The translations under genes were made by a program, and so were the position numbers. Source: Corynebacterium jeikeium (GTDB lineage: Bacteria; Actinomycetota; Actinomycetes; Mycobacteriales; Mycobacteriaceae). From it: DNA of 64,000 bases. Shown here piece after piece: positions 8,843-19,020 of this stretch; the first letter of the stretch is position 1, and each line of letters starts with the position of its first letter. The stretch spans positions 1 through 64,000 of the forward strand of contig NZ_JFCQ01000015.1 of assembly GCF_000738265.1 (NCBI RefSeq), written 5' to 3'. The notes below the pieces were generated by a model. The model had not been told where the DNA came from, did not search any database, and saw only the letters and a program-made list of their open reading frames with translations.

Positions 8843-9089
8843 GAAAGTCCTTCTTTCTTACAAGTGAATGAGTAGTGGAAGTTGATCCGAGTGGTCGAGG
8901 GCACATGGTTGGCAATACTCGTGGCGAGCTACTTGCGGTGAACACTGCGCGCCGTCGTAACGGATCCTTGTGTGAGCAATGTGGTTTCTTGGCTTCAGGT
9001 CATCGTGCCCACCCGGGTCCATCTCGGCACCGGCCTGGGGTACTGGGTTGAAACATTGTTCTCCTCTTTAGAAGTTGTGCACGTCAGGG
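8843..9089. other. Gap between tip and major pilin genes
   Basis: No gene is visible. I could not identify a convincing promoter, hairpin terminator or operator by eye; the gap nevertheless separates a low-abundance tip subunit from a high-abundance shaft subunit, where a promoter or RNA processing site would be expected. Confidence 0.4.
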
Positions 9090-12000
9090 TTAGTTCAGTC
9101 GTCGGCGTATGCCCATGGCTCCTGTGGCTGCGATGAGAAGCCCCGCGAGAATGGGCAGCATCACACCGTCGCCACCGGTCTTTGGCATCACGCCCTGGTG
9201 CACATTGGCCACCTGCAGCCATGCACCATCTGGATAGTCCTGTGGCAGGTCACTCGGCTTAGACGCAGCAAACAGTGCGTTCTGCTGGTCCGACTCCACG
9301 ATCGTCTTGCCGTTGGCATCTCGTTTGATGCTGATTTTCACCGGGGTAGGCAAGAGCTGATAGCCGTCTGGCGACTTCGTCTCCAACAAGTAGTAGGTTC
9401 CGTAGTCCAGCTCAGTCCAGAGGTACTTTCCATCCTCTGTGGCCTTGAGGTCGGCAATTTTGTTCGCCGCCGGTCCCGTAGGGTCTTGGTCGTAGATCGC
9501 GAACTGCGCCCCGTATTTATCGCCGTCGCGCGCGGGGATAGTCGTGATGTTTCCTGCGGAGTCCGAATCGACCTTCCATAGGTAGAAGCGGGTCTTATCG
9601 GGTCCGGGATAGCAACCCTCGTCTTCGAGGTCGCCCATCTTCACGCTATTGGCGAAGCCGCCGCGCTCTGCACTGCACGCTGGTGCGTCGTCACCGTCAC
9701 CGGGTGTGACGCCACCTTCTCCGCCTCCGGCCGATTCAGTTCGAGCTTTATCGTATTCTGCCTTATCAAGGGTGAACTTCAGTTTGACTCGGTACCGATG
9801 AGTGCCGTCGCCATTCTTGGTAGCCGGCCGTCCAACTGCGTCGATGGTGCGCTTTTCCTGCACTTCTGGGGAGTCCTCGGAACTTACTCGGTCACAGTTG
9901 CCTAGCCGGAAGCTTCCCGTTTGCAGCACGTCGGGCTTTACCACGCACGAAGGCGTTCTTTCTGGTTGCTTGTCCTTGGACGTGTATTCATCAGTGAAGT
10001 ACACCTCCGCACCGGTGAGCTTCGCCCCCTTGGGCAGTTTCGGGGTATCGGTGGGCACCGGGTAAACGTATTCGTTAAGGTCATCAAAGCTCTTAACCGT
10101 CACGTCATAGGCGGCAGTGTACGTAACGTTGCCTTGGCCATCCGTAATGGAAGTGATGTCGTCGAAGCCAACCTTTCCGTCACCGTTGGTGTCGATGGCA
10201 GTCTTGCTCAATGCACCGGGACAGGAATCGTAGGCAATAGCGTTCGTCGGATCTTCGTCTTTGTCTTGGTTAATCACATGCGCCGTGTTCGGACGACATT
10301 CCGCACCGGACTTCAACGTCGCGCCAATAATGACGGTCGCCTTACCTCCGGCAGGCATGGGGCCGAAGAAGTAGGCTTTTGTCATCTCACCCGTTGCGGA
10401 ATTCGTGGTGGCAGGTTGAGTGTGGACATTCCCACCGTCGTACCCCTCGTAAACAATCTGGTCGTATGCCACGAGGTCTTCGTAGGTTGCCGGCAGAATG
10501 TCGTACAAGGTGAAACCTGACGAAGCACCCTTTCCGATGTTCTCAACCTCCAGCGCCCAATACTTCTTGTCCCTGGGCAAGTCGGCAGCATAGACCCGTT
10601 TCAGGCGGGGGTCTCCCGGCTCCAAAGTAGTTTTCCTTGCCTTAAGGTCCGAAGGGATCTGCACTCCGGGGTTACTCGTTGCATCGGTGTTGTAGGAAGC
10701 AGGAAGGTCCGACAGCCGAGAGACCAGCTGGAAGCGTGGACTTTCTCCGGATGGGTCGAACACTCTGATCTGCATACCCACCTGGTCGGGAGTACTGCCA
10801 CCGGTACCGAGGCCGAGGTTGCCGTTGCCGTATAGCCAGGCTTTACCCCAGACTTTATCCACAATCGCTTCATTACCGGACGGGTCTTTAAGCTGATCCG
10901 CCGGGATAGTCCACGTTTTCCGTTCGCCCGTATCCATGTTGATGCGCTCAAACATGACGGCTGTCCTTGGGTTCGCCCCGTCTTGCTGCATGCGGGCGGG
11001 ACTCACCAGACCCCAGAGGTACTGTGGGGCATTGGGGAGAACAACATGATCCTCTGCTCCAGCTTGGAAAGGTACGTTGTATCGATCGCGGGCAATCTCG
11101 CCACGTGGATCCTTCGCACCTACCGCTGGCAGGGGAATCTTATACAGCTGTCGGGTACCGGATGTTGCGGTGTTGCCCACCCACATCACTTCGTTCGATT
11201 CACGTAGGTCAAAGGTGCCGGTGTTGATTAGATCCAGGTCGTTTGGCCTTCCGCTGGTCGCCTTGTGGAAAAGGGTCGCCCCTTGAGCATTCTTGACCAG
11301 CCCGAGGTCGTACACCTCACCCGTGGTCGGATCGATCTGCAGAAGATGACCTGCGGGGTGGCATTCCTGGAGGCTCGAATTGTGGTTCGCCTGGCTTATG
11401 GCGTAGATCCAGTGATCCTTCGTGTTGTAGGACAGCGCGTTGTACACCCAGTTGGAGGGCTTGCCGATGGGGGTAAAAGTACTGCTACCCTCGATCTGCA
11501 GGTTGAGCTGTGTGCTCGTGTTTCCCGCCTGACCACCATTCGGCGTGGCCGACACGTAAACAGCCGTGCCCTTATTGAGTTCGTCTTGGGTGAGCTTTCG
11601 GGGACCTTTACGGGTTGTCGCCTCCTCACACTTACACGGCACCGAGACCATGCCATAAACCTTGACCGAGTAATCGTTACCTTGTGTCGACGGCGCGTTC
11701 GTCAACACCTGTAGGATATTTCCTGGCCAAGTATTGAATCCCGTCCCTGTACCTTTAAGGTCAAAAGAGACGGAATTTACCTTCCCTCCGCTATTACGAC
11801 CTTGCACCGTAATACCGGTGGTTTGCACAGCCTTACCGTTGGTGCCGACCCGACCGCCTCCGGGCGGTGGCGTGGTAGACGAGTTGTATTCAACCCCGTT
11901 GCTGGTCTCCTTCTTAGTAACAAAGAACCCACCTAGATCCCCATTTAAGGACCTTGTAGTGCTAATTTCTACCCGGGTCAGCGGCAGATCCACACCCCGC

Positions 12001-12320
12001 GTACCACTCTTGATGTTAATGCGGAACCTCTTGGCGTTGCTCTTGTCGGGACCTGCAACTTCCTTTAAATCTGCGTCATTCCTCGCATCCGCAAGAGGTG
12101 TGTTGAGCTGCGTATCTAGCAGTTGCTCTTCTTTACAGCTTCCCGTTGGAGTCTGCGCCTGCGCCGGAGGAACATTTATTCCTCCAATGGCTCCCGCGAT
12201 GGTCACGAGTGCACCCAGCAGGGCAGCAACGGTTAGAAGAGAGATGCATGCCCGTCTAAGCGCCGCCCCGTGGCGATCTTCGGCCAACTTAAGGTTTTCA
12301 CCGGTTAATACGCGAGCCAT
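9090..12320 (-). CDS. Large sortase-anchored tip pilin/adhesin
   Basis: A 1076-residue surface protein. A signal anchor lies at about 25-55 (cleavage near AQA), followed by a long beta-rich region with propeller-like features (about 230-560), a region around 560-930 that includes a calcium-loop-like DTNGDGKVGFDD near residues 709-720, and a SpaA-like domain (about 940-1040, E-box YLLETKSPDGY). The sorting signal is MPKTG at 1045-1049 with an RRRLN tail. Position and size fit a SpaC/SpaF/SpaI tip subunit, but the von Willebrand A domain of those proteins is not apparent and the length is well short of ~1800. It is first in the operon and has its own strong promoter. Confidence 0.82.
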   Translation of the reverse strand: MARVLTGENLKLAEDRHGAALRRACISLLTVAALLGALVTIAGAIGGINVPPAQAQTPTGSCKEEQLLDTQLNTPLADARNDADLKEVAGPDKSNAKRFRINIKSGTRGVDLPLTRVEISTTRSLNGDLGGFFVTKKETSNGVEYNSSTTPPPGGGRVGTNGKAVQTTGITVQGRNSGGKVNSVSFDLKGTGTGFNTWPGNILQVLTNAPSTQGNDYSVKVYGMVSVPCKCEEATTRKGPRKLTQDELNKGTAVYVSATPNGGQAGNTSTQLNLQIEGSSTFTPIGKPSNWVYNALSYNTKDHWIYAISQANHNSSLQECHPAGHLLQIDPTTGEVYDLGLVKNAQGATLFHKATSGRPNDLDLINTGTFDLRESNEVMWVGNTATSGTRQLYKIPLPAVGAKDPRGEIARDRYNVPFQAGAEDHVVLPNAPQYLWGLVSPARMQQDGANPRTAVMFERINMDTGERKTWTIPADQLKDPSGNEAIVDKVWGKAWLYGNGNLGLGTGGSTPDQVGMQIRVFDPSGESPRFQLVSRLSDLPASYNTDATSNPGVQIPSDLKARKTTLEPGDPRLKRVYAADLPRDKKYWALEVENIGKGASSGFTLYDILPATYEDLVAYDQIVYEGYDGGNVHTQPATTNSATGEMTKAYFFGPMPAGGKATVIIGATLKSGAECRPNTAHVINQDKDEDPTNAIAYDSCPGALSKTAIDTNGDGKVGFDDITSITDGQGNVTYTAAYDVTVKSFDDLNEYVYPVPTDTPKLPKGAKLTGAEVYFTDEYTSKDKQPERTPSCVVKPDVLQTGSFRLGNCDRVSSEDSPEVQEKRTIDAVGRPATKNGDGTHRYRVKLKFTLDKAEYDKARTESAGGGEGGVTPGDGDDAPACSAERGGFANSVKMGDLEDEGCYPGPDKTRFYLWKVDSDSAGNITTIPARDGDKYGAQFAIYDQDPTGPAANKIADLKATEDGKYLWTELDYGTYYLLETKSPDGYQLLPTPVKISIKRDANGKTIVESDQQNALFAASKPSDLPQDYPDGAWLQVANVHQGVMPKTGGDGVMLPILAGLLIAATGAMGIRRRLN

Positions 12321-12444
12321 TACCCTTTTCCAGCCTTAGATCCGTTCTTCGACCTCAGCTGTTGAGCCTTGCCTAAAAAACGGATACCCATTCCTTCTTA
12401 GCGAGATGAAAGTTAAGCCTTCAAGCTCGCACCCAATGTGGATA

Positions 12445-12473
12445 AGTATACTAGCCTCGCAGGTGCTGCTCAA
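12445..12473 (-). promoter_or_regulatory. Strong promoter of the pilus locus
   Basis: Reading the minus strand, TTGAGC (12468-12473) and TATACT (12445-12450) are separated by exactly 17 bases, close to the vegetative consensus. The predicted start is about 118 bases before the tip pilin ATG, leaving a long leader. This is the best promoter in the accessory region. Confidence 0.7.
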
Positions 12474-12558
12474 CGTATAGATAGTTGACTTAAACTACTC
12501 TTAATCGAACCTTCACTTCGAATTCACCGGACAGCACTGGCGCCCTTCCGGCACCGCT

Positions 12559-13107
12559 CTAAACCCCGCCGGCGAAGCCCAGCTGACGCCACGCTTCGTA
12601 GGCCGCCACCGCCGCCGCATTCGATAGGTTCATGGATCGCCTCCCTGGCAGCATCGGGATGCGCACCTTCGCCGTCACCCGCGGATCGGCCAACACGTCG
12701 TCAGCCAAGCCCGTCGGCTCCGGGCCGAAGAGCAGAGCGTCACCCGGCCGATAGTCCACCTCCGTAAACCAGGTTCCCGTCTGCGCTGTAAAGGCGAATA
12801 CCCGCCCCGAGCCGCGTGCCGGATCAGTCACGTGAGCCAGCGCCTCATCGATGCCCTCGTGGACGTGCACGTCTGCCAGCTCGTGGTAATCCAGCCCCGC
12901 CCGGCGCACATGCTTGTCGTCGAATTTGAAGGCCAGCGGCCCAGCCAGGTGCAGCGAAGCTCCCGAACCTGCGCACATGCGGATGGCGTTGCCCGTGTTC
13001 GGGGGAATCTCCGGCCGGTCAAACACCACGTGCAACGGTGGATTCAAAGGCTGCTGGAAAGGGGCAGATTCCGCAGCCGCACCCGAATACTGGTTTTCAG
13101 ACGTCAT
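12559..13107 (-). CDS. trmL: tRNA (cytidine(34)-2'-O)-methyltransferase TrmL-like
   Basis: A 182-residue SPOUT methyltransferase that adds a 2'-O-methyl group at the tRNA wobble position using S-adenosylmethionine. The family signatures are all visible: PNTGNAIR near the N-terminus, LLFGPEPTGL in the middle and IPMLPGRRSMNLSNA at the C-terminus, which forms the trefoil-knot cofactor site. The length is slightly above the usual ~155 because of an extra 27 residues before the domain. The start is divergent from the next gene with only 30 bases between them, and both look leaderless. Confidence 0.87.
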   Translation of the reverse strand: MTSENQYSGAAAESAPFQQPLNPPLHVVFDRPEIPPNTGNAIRMCAGSGASLHLAGPLAFKFDDKHVRRAGLDYHELADVHVHEGIDEALAHVTDPARGSGRVFAFTAQTGTWFTEVDYRPGDALLFGPEPTGLADDVLADPRVTAKVRIPMLPGRRSMNLSNAAAVAAYEAWRQLGFAGGV

Positions 13108-13113
13108 TAACCC

Positions 13114-13130
13114 AATCTAACCGGTACAAA
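13114..13130. promoter_or_regulatory. Back-to-back -10 boxes for two divergent leaderless genes
   Basis: In the 30 bases between trmL and the enoyl-reductase-like gene, the minus strand reads TAGATT (13114-13119) ending 6 bases before the trmL ATG, and the plus strand reads TACAAA (13125-13130) ending 7 bases before the ATG at 13138. Neither gene has room for a leader. The TACAAA box is weaker. Confidence 0.5.
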
Positions 13131-13137
13131 TGTAGCC

Positions 13138-14406
13138 ATGAACAACTCCCCCTCTCGCAGCTTTGATATCACCCTGCTGGGCGCCACCGGGTTCGTCGGC
13201 ACCCTCACCGCCGAATACCTGGCTGCGCACGCCCCCGCCGACGTACGCATCGCCCTGGCCGGCCGCAACCAGGCCAAGTTGGAGGCTTTGCGCGAAAAGC
13301 TGACCGTCAGCCACCCGCGGGCGGCGGACTTCCCTCTAGTTATCGCCGATTCCAGCGATAACCGTTCCCTGGAGAAGCTGGCTCGCGATACCCGTGTGGT
13401 TATCTCCACCGTCGGCCCCTATTACCGCTATGGGTTCCCCCTGGTCCGCGAATGCGCCACCCACGGCACGCATTACGTCGACCTCGCCGGAGAGCCCCTC
13501 TTCATGCGCGAATCCGCGGACTCCTACCACGACATCGCCACCGCCAGCGGGGCGCGCATCATTCACGCGTGCGGCTTCGATTCCGTGCCAAGTGACCTGG
13601 GAATGCTGCTGCTGGGGCAGAGGGCGTCCGAAAATAAAGACACCCTAGAGACCGCCACGATGATCGTGAAGATGAAAGGCGGACTGTCGGGCGGCACCAT
13701 CGACTCGATGCGCGAACAGTTCGCCGCCATCAAGGGAGTGCCAGAGAAGAAGCGGCTACTGGCCGACCCATACACCCTCTCCCCTGACCGCGACAACGAG
13801 CCCGACCTGGGCAAACAGCCGGACTTTGGCGTAGTGCGCGACAGCGACATCGGCGGCACGAAAGACGACGTCTGGGCAGGGCCTTTCATCATGGCAGGCT
13901 CGAACACGCGCGTTGTGCGCCGCTCCCACGCGCTACTAGGGCACAAATTCGGCGACAAGCTGCGCTACAGCGAATACCTGTACACCGGCAAGGGACTCAA
14001 GGGTCGTATGCGGGCCTTCACGATGGGTGCGGTGCTGGGCACGGCGGTGGCAGCGCTGAGCCAGGACAGGCTGCGAAAGTTCCTCTCCCGCTGGGTTCCG
14101 GAGCCCGGCGAGGGCCCCAGCGAAGCCGAGCGCGACGCAGGCTTCTTCCACACCACGCACATCGGCGTGAGCCCCTCCGGCGCCACCTACACCAACACCA
14201 TCAGCCTGGCCGCTGACCCGGGGTACAAGGGAACGTCGTTAATGCTTAGCGAAGCGGCGCTCACTCTTGTTCTTTGTGACGCCGAACTGCCGACGGGCTC
14301 CCCGTACCAAGGAAAAACCGGCGGCGGAGTGCTTACTCCGGCCACCGGTCTGGGCATGCCCTACGTGCGTCGACTCAGCGACGCGGGCATGAAGTTCAGC
14401 GACTAG
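13138..14406 (+). CDS. Saccharopine dehydrogenase-like trans-acting enoyl reductase family protein
   Basis: A 422-residue NAD(P)-binding protein. The N-terminal Rossmann loop is LLGATGFVG (about residues 9-17), followed by [11 protein letters not shown], both typical of the family that includes the mycobacterial trans-acting enoyl reductase Rv2953. In mycobacteria that protein works with polyketide synthases on surface lipids; whether it does so here cannot be told, since no polyketide synthase is nearby. A related membrane-anchored variant is common in corynebacteria. The 3' end overlaps lldD by 4 bases, tail to tail. Confidence 0.78.
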   Translation: MNNSPSRSFDITLLGATGFVGTLTAEYLAAHAPADVRIALAGRNQAKLEALREKLTVSHPRAADFPLVIADSSDNRSLEKLARDTRVVISTVGPYYRYGFPLVRECATHGTHYVDLAGEPLFMRESADSYHDIATASGARIIHACGFDSVPSDLGMLLLGQRASENKDTLETATMIVKMKGGLSGGTIDSMREQFAAIKGVPEKKRLLADPYTLSPDRDNEPDLGKQPDFGVVRDSDIGGTKDDVWAGPFIMAGSNTRVVRRSHALLGHKFGDKLRYSEYLYTGKGLKGRMRAFTMGAVLGTAVAALSQDRLRKFLSRWVPEPGEGPSEAERDAGFFHTTHIGVSPSGATYTNTISLAADPGYKGTSLMLSEAALTLVLCDAELPTGSPYQGKTGGGVLTPATGLGMPYVRRLSDAGMKFSD

Positions 14407-15680
14407 CTGAACAGGCTCTGCTCCTCATCGGGTACGCCATTCACCCGGTTGATGTTCAGCGTGTTCAGCTGGGTGACGTGCTCGGGGGTGAGCTCGTCCA
14501 GGGAGGAAACCTGCAGCAGGCGCATGGTGCGGCGCACCTCGCTGGCCAGAATCTCGATGGCGCGAGCCACGCCGGCCTCGCCACCGGCCATCAGGCCGTA
14601 CAGGTAAGCGCGGCCGATGAGGGTGAACTTCGCGCCCTTGGCGATCGCGGCGACGATGTCGGCGCCATTCATGATGCCGGTATCCATGGCCACGTCGAGG
14701 TCCTTGCCGACTTCGCGGGCAACCTCGGGCAGCAGCTGGAAAGGCACCGGAGCGCGATCCAGCTGGCGGCCACCATGGTTGGACAGGATGATTCCGTCCA
14801 CGCCCAGGTCAGCCAGCTTCTTGGAATCCGGCAGGTTCTGCACGCCCTTAACAACCAGCTTGCCCGGCCACATCTCGCGGATGGTCTTCAGGTCCTCGAA
14901 CTTGATGGAGGGATCCATTGCGGAGTCCAGCAGCTCGCCGACGGTGCCGCCAGTGCTGGTCAGGGAGGCGAACTCCAGCGGCGGGGTGGTCAGGAAGTCC
15001 CACCACCACCAGGGGCGCGGGATGGCGTTGATGACGGTACCCAGGGAGATCTCCGGCGGGATGGAGAAGCCGTTACGGGCATCGCGCAAACGGTTACCTG
15101 CCACCGGGGTATCCACGGTGAACAACAGAGTGTCGAAGCCAGCCTTAGCTGCGCGCTCCACCAGGCCGTAGGAGATTTCGCGCTCCTTCATCACGTACAG
15201 CTGGAACCAGTTGCGGCCGTTCGGGTTGGCCTTCTGCACGTCCTCAATGCTGGTGGTACCTAGGGTGGACAGGCAGAACGGAATGCCCGCGGACCCCGCG
15301 GCGCTCGCGCCCGCGAGTTCGCCCTCGGTCTGCATCAGTCGGGTAAAGCCGGTCGGCGCAATACCGAAGGGCAGGGAGGACGTGCCACCGAAAATCTCCG
15401 TGGTGGTATCGACGTTCGACACATCGTTCAGGATCGACGGGTGGAATTCCACGTCGCGGAACGCCTGACGCGCACGGTTCATCGAAATCTCGTTGTCAGC
15501 TGCGCCGTCGGTGTAGTCGAAGGCGGCCGCCGGGGTGCGGCGCTTGGCAATGGCCCGCAGATCCCAGATCGTCTGTGCGTCGCTCAATCGGCGAGCCTTG
15601 AAATCCAGGGTGGGCTTCTTAAACTTCAGCAGATCGAAAATTTCAACAGGATTAGGGATTTGGCGCTTTTGATGTGCCAT
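14403..15680 (-). CDS. lldD: L-lactate dehydrogenase (quinone/FMN type) LldD
   Basis: A 425-residue FMN-dependent alpha-hydroxy-acid dehydrogenase that oxidises L-lactate to pyruvate and passes electrons to menaquinone at the membrane. The catalytic histidine is H302 and the substrate arginine R305, in [11 protein letters not shown]. Other FMN-site landmarks are [12 protein letters not shown] near residue 53, PFGIAPTG near 104 and FQLYVMKER near 159. The tryptophan run PRPWWWWDF (222-230) is a feature of the actinobacterial branch. The ATG is preceded by a purine-rich ggagag. It is a single gene here, with no lactate permease or lldR beside it. Confidence 0.92.
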   Translation of the reverse strand: MAHQKRQIPNPVEIFDLLKFKKPTLDFKARRLSDAQTIWDLRAIAKRRTPAAAFDYTDGAADNEISMNRARQAFRDVEFHPSILNDVSNVDTTTEIFGGTSSLPFGIAPTGFTRLMQTEGELAGASAAGSAGIPFCLSTLGTTSIEDVQKANPNGRNWFQLYVMKEREISYGLVERAAKAGFDTLLFTVDTPVAGNRLRDARNGFSIPPEISLGTVINAIPRPWWWWDFLTTPPLEFASLTSTGGTVGELLDSAMDPSIKFEDLKTIREMWPGKLVVKGVQNLPDSKKLADLGVDGIILSNHGGRQLDRAPVPFQLLPEVAREVGKDLDVAMDTGIMNGADIVAAIAKGAKFTLIGRAYLYGLMAGGEAGVARAIEILASEVRRTMRLLQVSSLDELTPEHVTQLNTLNINRVNGVPDEEQSLFS

Positions 15681-15800
15681 TGAAAGTCGCTCTCCTCACA
15701 GAGTCTCTTCGCTCGGATTCCTTAGCGTGTGTTTTGTAGGTCGCCATAGAAGGGATCTAACAACTTCCACGATAGGACGCTTCTCCAACCTTTGCCGTCC

Positions 15801-15866
15801 CAGTGCCCCTCCCAGTGCCCCTCCCAGCGCCCCTGTCTGCGCCCCTGCCTACGCCTTCGTCTGCGC
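15801..15866. repeat. 12-bp tandem repeat after the S9 peptidase gene
   Basis: About five 12-base units follow one another: cagtgcccctcc twice, then cagcgcccctgt, ctgcgcccctgc and ctacgccttcgt, decaying towards the peptidase stop codon. The period is a multiple of three, so it may be a lost, formerly translated C-terminal tail. The rest of the 185-base gap to lldD shows nothing I can name. Confidence 0.6.
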
Positions 15867-17659
15867 TAACTCAGCGTCGCGAAGAATTCCAGGACCCGCT
15901 CGCCGATCAGCTGCCGCGACTTCGGCTTCACAAACTGGTGGCCCTCCCCCGGCACTTCTAGGAATTCCGGGGTGCGCCCCAGCTCCACCAGCGCGTCGTA
16001 AAGCTGCTTGGATTCCTGCAGCGGCACGTTGGAATCGTTCGCCCCGTGGATAAACAGCACCGGAGTGGTGATCTGCTCCGCTTTGTACAGTGGGGAGATT
16101 TCCCACAGCAGCTCTGCGTCGTGCATCGGGTAGCCGTACTTGGGGGAGGCAGCACTGGCTAGCCACGGCTCGGTTGACTCGTAGTAGGTTTCGAAGCTTG
16201 TCATGCCGCACGCATCCACCACGCCTAGGAACATGTCCGGGTAGCGGGCCGCCGCCAACACGGCTAGGAACCCGCCGTAACTGCGGCCTCCCAGGAATAC
16301 CCGCCCGGGGGTGCACAAGTCGGCGTCACAAAGAAAAGAAACCGTATCCGCCACATCGTCGATCGCGGCGAAGCGACCGTAACGATCGTCGGCGTGGATG
16401 AACGCGCGACCGTTGCCCTTGCTACCGCGAATGTTAGGGGTAAACACGGTGTAACCAGCGGCGACGATGTCGGCAAGCACGTCGTGGTTGGCGGGGCGGG
16501 ACTGGCCTTCGGGGCCTCCGTGCAGGTGCACGTACACGGGGCGGCCCGGCGCGGGGTTCTCCGGCAGATACAGCCAACCGGAAAGCTCCAGGCCGTCGCG
16601 GGCGGTGTAATACACCAGTTCGGGGACGTCTCCCTGCCGGGCGCGTTCGTCCAGGCGATCGGTGCGGTCCGGGTCTAGTGGTTCCACGCGCCCCGATTCC
16701 AGGCGCAGCACCTCCACCGTCGGCGGCAGGTTCGGCCCTTCGACCGTCAAAGCCAGCAGCTGGCCGTCGTCCGTGATGGAAAGTCCCGCGGCCACCATGC
16801 CCGGCAGCTCGATGGTGCGGCGGACCTGCACGCGCTGGTCCTCGCCGAGGCTCAGCAGTTCCAGGTTGGAAATGCCCGCCTGGTTCCACAGCACCGCGGC
16901 GGTCGACAGGTCCTCGCTAATGGCGAACTCGTCGACGTCGGCCTCGGGGTTGCTGATCATTTCCTCGCGCTCGACGCACACCGGGCGCTCGCCGTTGATG
17001 TCCACCACCAGGCGCAACAGGCGACGGCGATCCGCACTGTGGTCGGTGACCACCAGGATCACCAAGCGACTGTCCGTGATCGGCAGGATCCGCCCATCCT
17101 CCGTCGTGGCGCCGGGCTCTGGCGGCAGCAGCGGCATCCAGCGGCCCTGCGGGGTAACCAGCAGCAGCTCGCGGTTGCCACGCGGGCCGACGCGCATCAG
17201 GCTGTATCCGGCCTCCGCGGCGACCAGCAGCGCATCGATGCGGCGATCCATCACCTGGTAGCGCGACGTATTCGGGTCGACCAGGCGCGCCTCCGTCATG
17301 CCGTCGGCCGCCACGGCATCCATCGCTAGTTTGTCGCGGTCCCACTCCACCAGGCGCGTGCGGGCATCGAAAGTGTTTCTTAGTGGTGACGCCCCCTGCA
17401 CCCCAGGGTCCGTAGATACCGTAAAGGTCTCGAGCTTCTCCGAGCCCTTGGGGGAAACCTCGCAGGCGATCCACTGCGCATCCGGGGAGTGTAAAACGCG
17501 CGTGACCGGGCCTTCGATGGGCAGCTGCACTGGTCTTTCCCTGCCCACGCCGTCCTCGGTGAGCTCCGCTTGGACGGCATAAGGATAGCCACCGTCGCGG
17601 ACAATATAGGCAATAGCAGTGCCGTTGGGCGCGAGCGAAGGGGCAGTCGTATGGCGCAT
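15866..17659 (-). CDS. S9 family prolyl oligopeptidase-like serine peptidase
   Basis: A 597-residue cytoplasmic peptidase of the dipeptidyl/acylaminoacyl-peptidase type. The first ~340 residues are beta-propeller-like; the C-terminal ~250 are an alpha/beta-hydrolase domain. The nucleophile serine is in LGGRSYGGFLA, the aspartate in IHGANDSNVP and the histidine in PGEGHQF, all in the right order. No signal peptide is visible, so it probably trims peptides inside the cell. The ATG has a TAGAAT box 9 bases upstream and no ribosome binding site. It is a single-gene unit, divergent from the DUF4272 gene. Confidence 0.88.
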   Translation of the reverse strand: MRHTTAPSLAPNGTAIAYIVRDGGYPYAVQAELTEDGVGRERPVQLPIEGPVTRVLHSPDAQWIACEVSPKGSEKLETFTVSTDPGVQGASPLRNTFDARTRLVEWDRDKLAMDAVAADGMTEARLVDPNTSRYQVMDRRIDALLVAAEAGYSLMRVGPRGNRELLLVTPQGRWMPLLPPEPGATTEDGRILPITDSRLVILVVTDHSADRRRLLRLVVDINGERPVCVEREEMISNPEADVDEFAISEDLSTAAVLWNQAGISNLELLSLGEDQRVQVRRTIELPGMVAAGLSITDDGQLLALTVEGPNLPPTVEVLRLESGRVEPLDPDRTDRLDERARQGDVPELVYYTARDGLELSGWLYLPENPAPGRPVYVHLHGGPEGQSRPANHDVLADIVAAGYTVFTPNIRGSKGNGRAFIHADDRYGRFAAIDDVADTVSFLCDADLCTPGRVFLGGRSYGGFLAVLAAARYPDMFLGVVDACGMTSFETYYESTEPWLASAASPKYGYPMHDAELLWEISPLYKAEQITTPVLFIHGANDSNVPLQESKQLYDALVELGRTPEFLEVPGEGHQFVKPKSRQLIGERVLEFFATLS

Positions 17660-17735
17660 GACTCTAGTATTCTAGCGAAGCGCATGTGCGACTTGTCCCA
17701 GCAGGTGGGGCAAAGAAACTCTATGCTATTGAGGC

Positions 17736-19001
17736 ATGAGCATCTATGTGAACGCTTATTCCACCGTCCGAGCGGACGTGCCCTTCCAGGGGGCTGGGGC
17801 GCCAGCCATTGCGTCCCGCGAATTGTGCTTCGATTCGCCCGCGCAGCCTTACCTGAAGACTGAAGCCAACGGCGCTGGTGAGGAAGATGACAAGCAAACC
17901 CTGGAACTGCTGGAACACCTCGCGGGCTTCGCGGGATACGCGGCCGAGCAGGGGGAGGAACGCTTCGGCAATTTCAACTCCTACGTGCTCGCCGTAGTGC
18001 AACACATCCGGAGCGTACGCCGCCACTACGTGTTTGAGCGCGAAGATGACTTCGACTTTTCCCACCTGGGCGAGTTCGCCGACTGGGCGCGTGAAGCCAA
18101 CGCCGTGTTCTTCCTGGCCGACGGAACCGTGCGCAACGCCAGCGGTGCAGATCTGCTGGATCCCGCACTGGTCGGCAGCTCCCCGGCGAACGGGGCGCAG
18201 GCTAACTCCGTGCCCCGGCACCCCGGCTCCGAGGATCGGATGCGGCGGGTGCGCGGGGCACTATGGCGCCAGGGTTACCAGGTAGCCCCGACGCTGCCGC
18301 CGGTGCGTTCCGAGGCCGAGATTCTGCTTCGCCCCGCCGAGGAAGTATTCAACCGAGCCGTTGCGCTTTCCGTCGTAGCGACCGCCGCTGCCAGCGTGCT
18401 GCGCGGCGAGGCTGTGAATTTCGCTGCACTGCGGGCAGGAGCCCAGCGCACCTTCGGCAATCTGACCAAGGTGGAGCAGGCATTCCTCGAGCGGGTGGAG
18501 GCTGCACAAGAATCTGCCGGTGAAATGCCCGGTGAAGTGCCCGGCGCAGTGCCCGGCGAAGCGTCCGGTGAGGCGACCGGTGCCCCGACCTACAGCCAGG
18601 ATCTGCAGGAAGATGCCTATCAGCTGGCCTGGGCTTACACCGCGTCAGAGTTCCTGGCCTGGGCACTCGGCCTGATGGACATCGATGTCTTCAGCTTCAC
18701 CCCCGTCGATCTGGCTGCCCTGCGTAGCGCTCTGCGCAGCATCGACCGCGAAAACCAGGATGCTGCCGCACTGCCTATGCGCAGCCTGTCGGAGATCTGC
18801 GAGGCTTTCGAATACATCTATTCGCTGCGCTGGGTATCGGTCGAACAGCAGCTGGAGGCCTCGGGTCAGGCAGGTGTTGGGCAGACCGGTTCCGCGCAGC
18901 TACAGCCGCAGGATCATTCCATCCTGGTCGAACGCCACCGTGCCCTCGCCTGGCTCACGGATCCCACCATCGCTTACGACGACGTCGACCTGTCCACCTA
19001 A
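17736..19001 (+). CDS. DUF4272 domain protein
   Basis: A 421-residue, acidic, soluble protein. The C-terminal half, ending with the HRALAWL and YDDVDLST segments, matches the DUF4272 family (function unknown). The region around residues 262-283 is an in-frame run of G-E/A-x-P tetrapeptides (GEMPGEVPGAVPGE) coded by 12-bp DNA repeats and is probably a flexible linker between two helical parts. There is no signal peptide. TATGCT ends 8 bases before the ATG, so translation may be leaderless. The next gene is convergent. Confidence 0.7.
   Translation: MSIYVNAYSTVRADVPFQGAGAPAIASRELCFDSPAQPYLKTEANGAGEEDDKQTLELLEHLAGFAGYAAEQGEERFGNFNSYVLAVVQHIRSVRRHYVFEREDDFDFSHLGEFADWAREANAVFFLADGTVRNASGADLLDPALVGSSPANGAQANSVPRHPGSEDRMRRVRGALWRQGYQVAPTLPPVRSEAEILLRPAEEVFNRAVALSVVATAAASVLRGEAVNFAALRAGAQRTFGNLTKVEQAFLERVEAAQESAGEMPGEVPGAVPGEASGEATGAPTYSQDLQEDAYQLAWAYTASEFLAWALGLMDIDVFSFTPVDLAALRSALRSIDRENQDAAALPMRSLSEICEAFEYIYSLRWVSVEQQLEASGQAGVGQTGSAQLQPQDHSILVERHRALAWLTDPTIAYDDVDLST
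18520..18588 (+). repeat. 12-bp in-frame repeats in the DUF4272 gene
   Basis: Units such as ggtgaagtgccc and ggcgcagtgccc are repeated about five to six times and give the G-E-V-P type linker. The frame is preserved throughout. Confidence 0.7.
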
Positions 19002-19020
19002 AGCAGCGGGCAAGCCGCAG

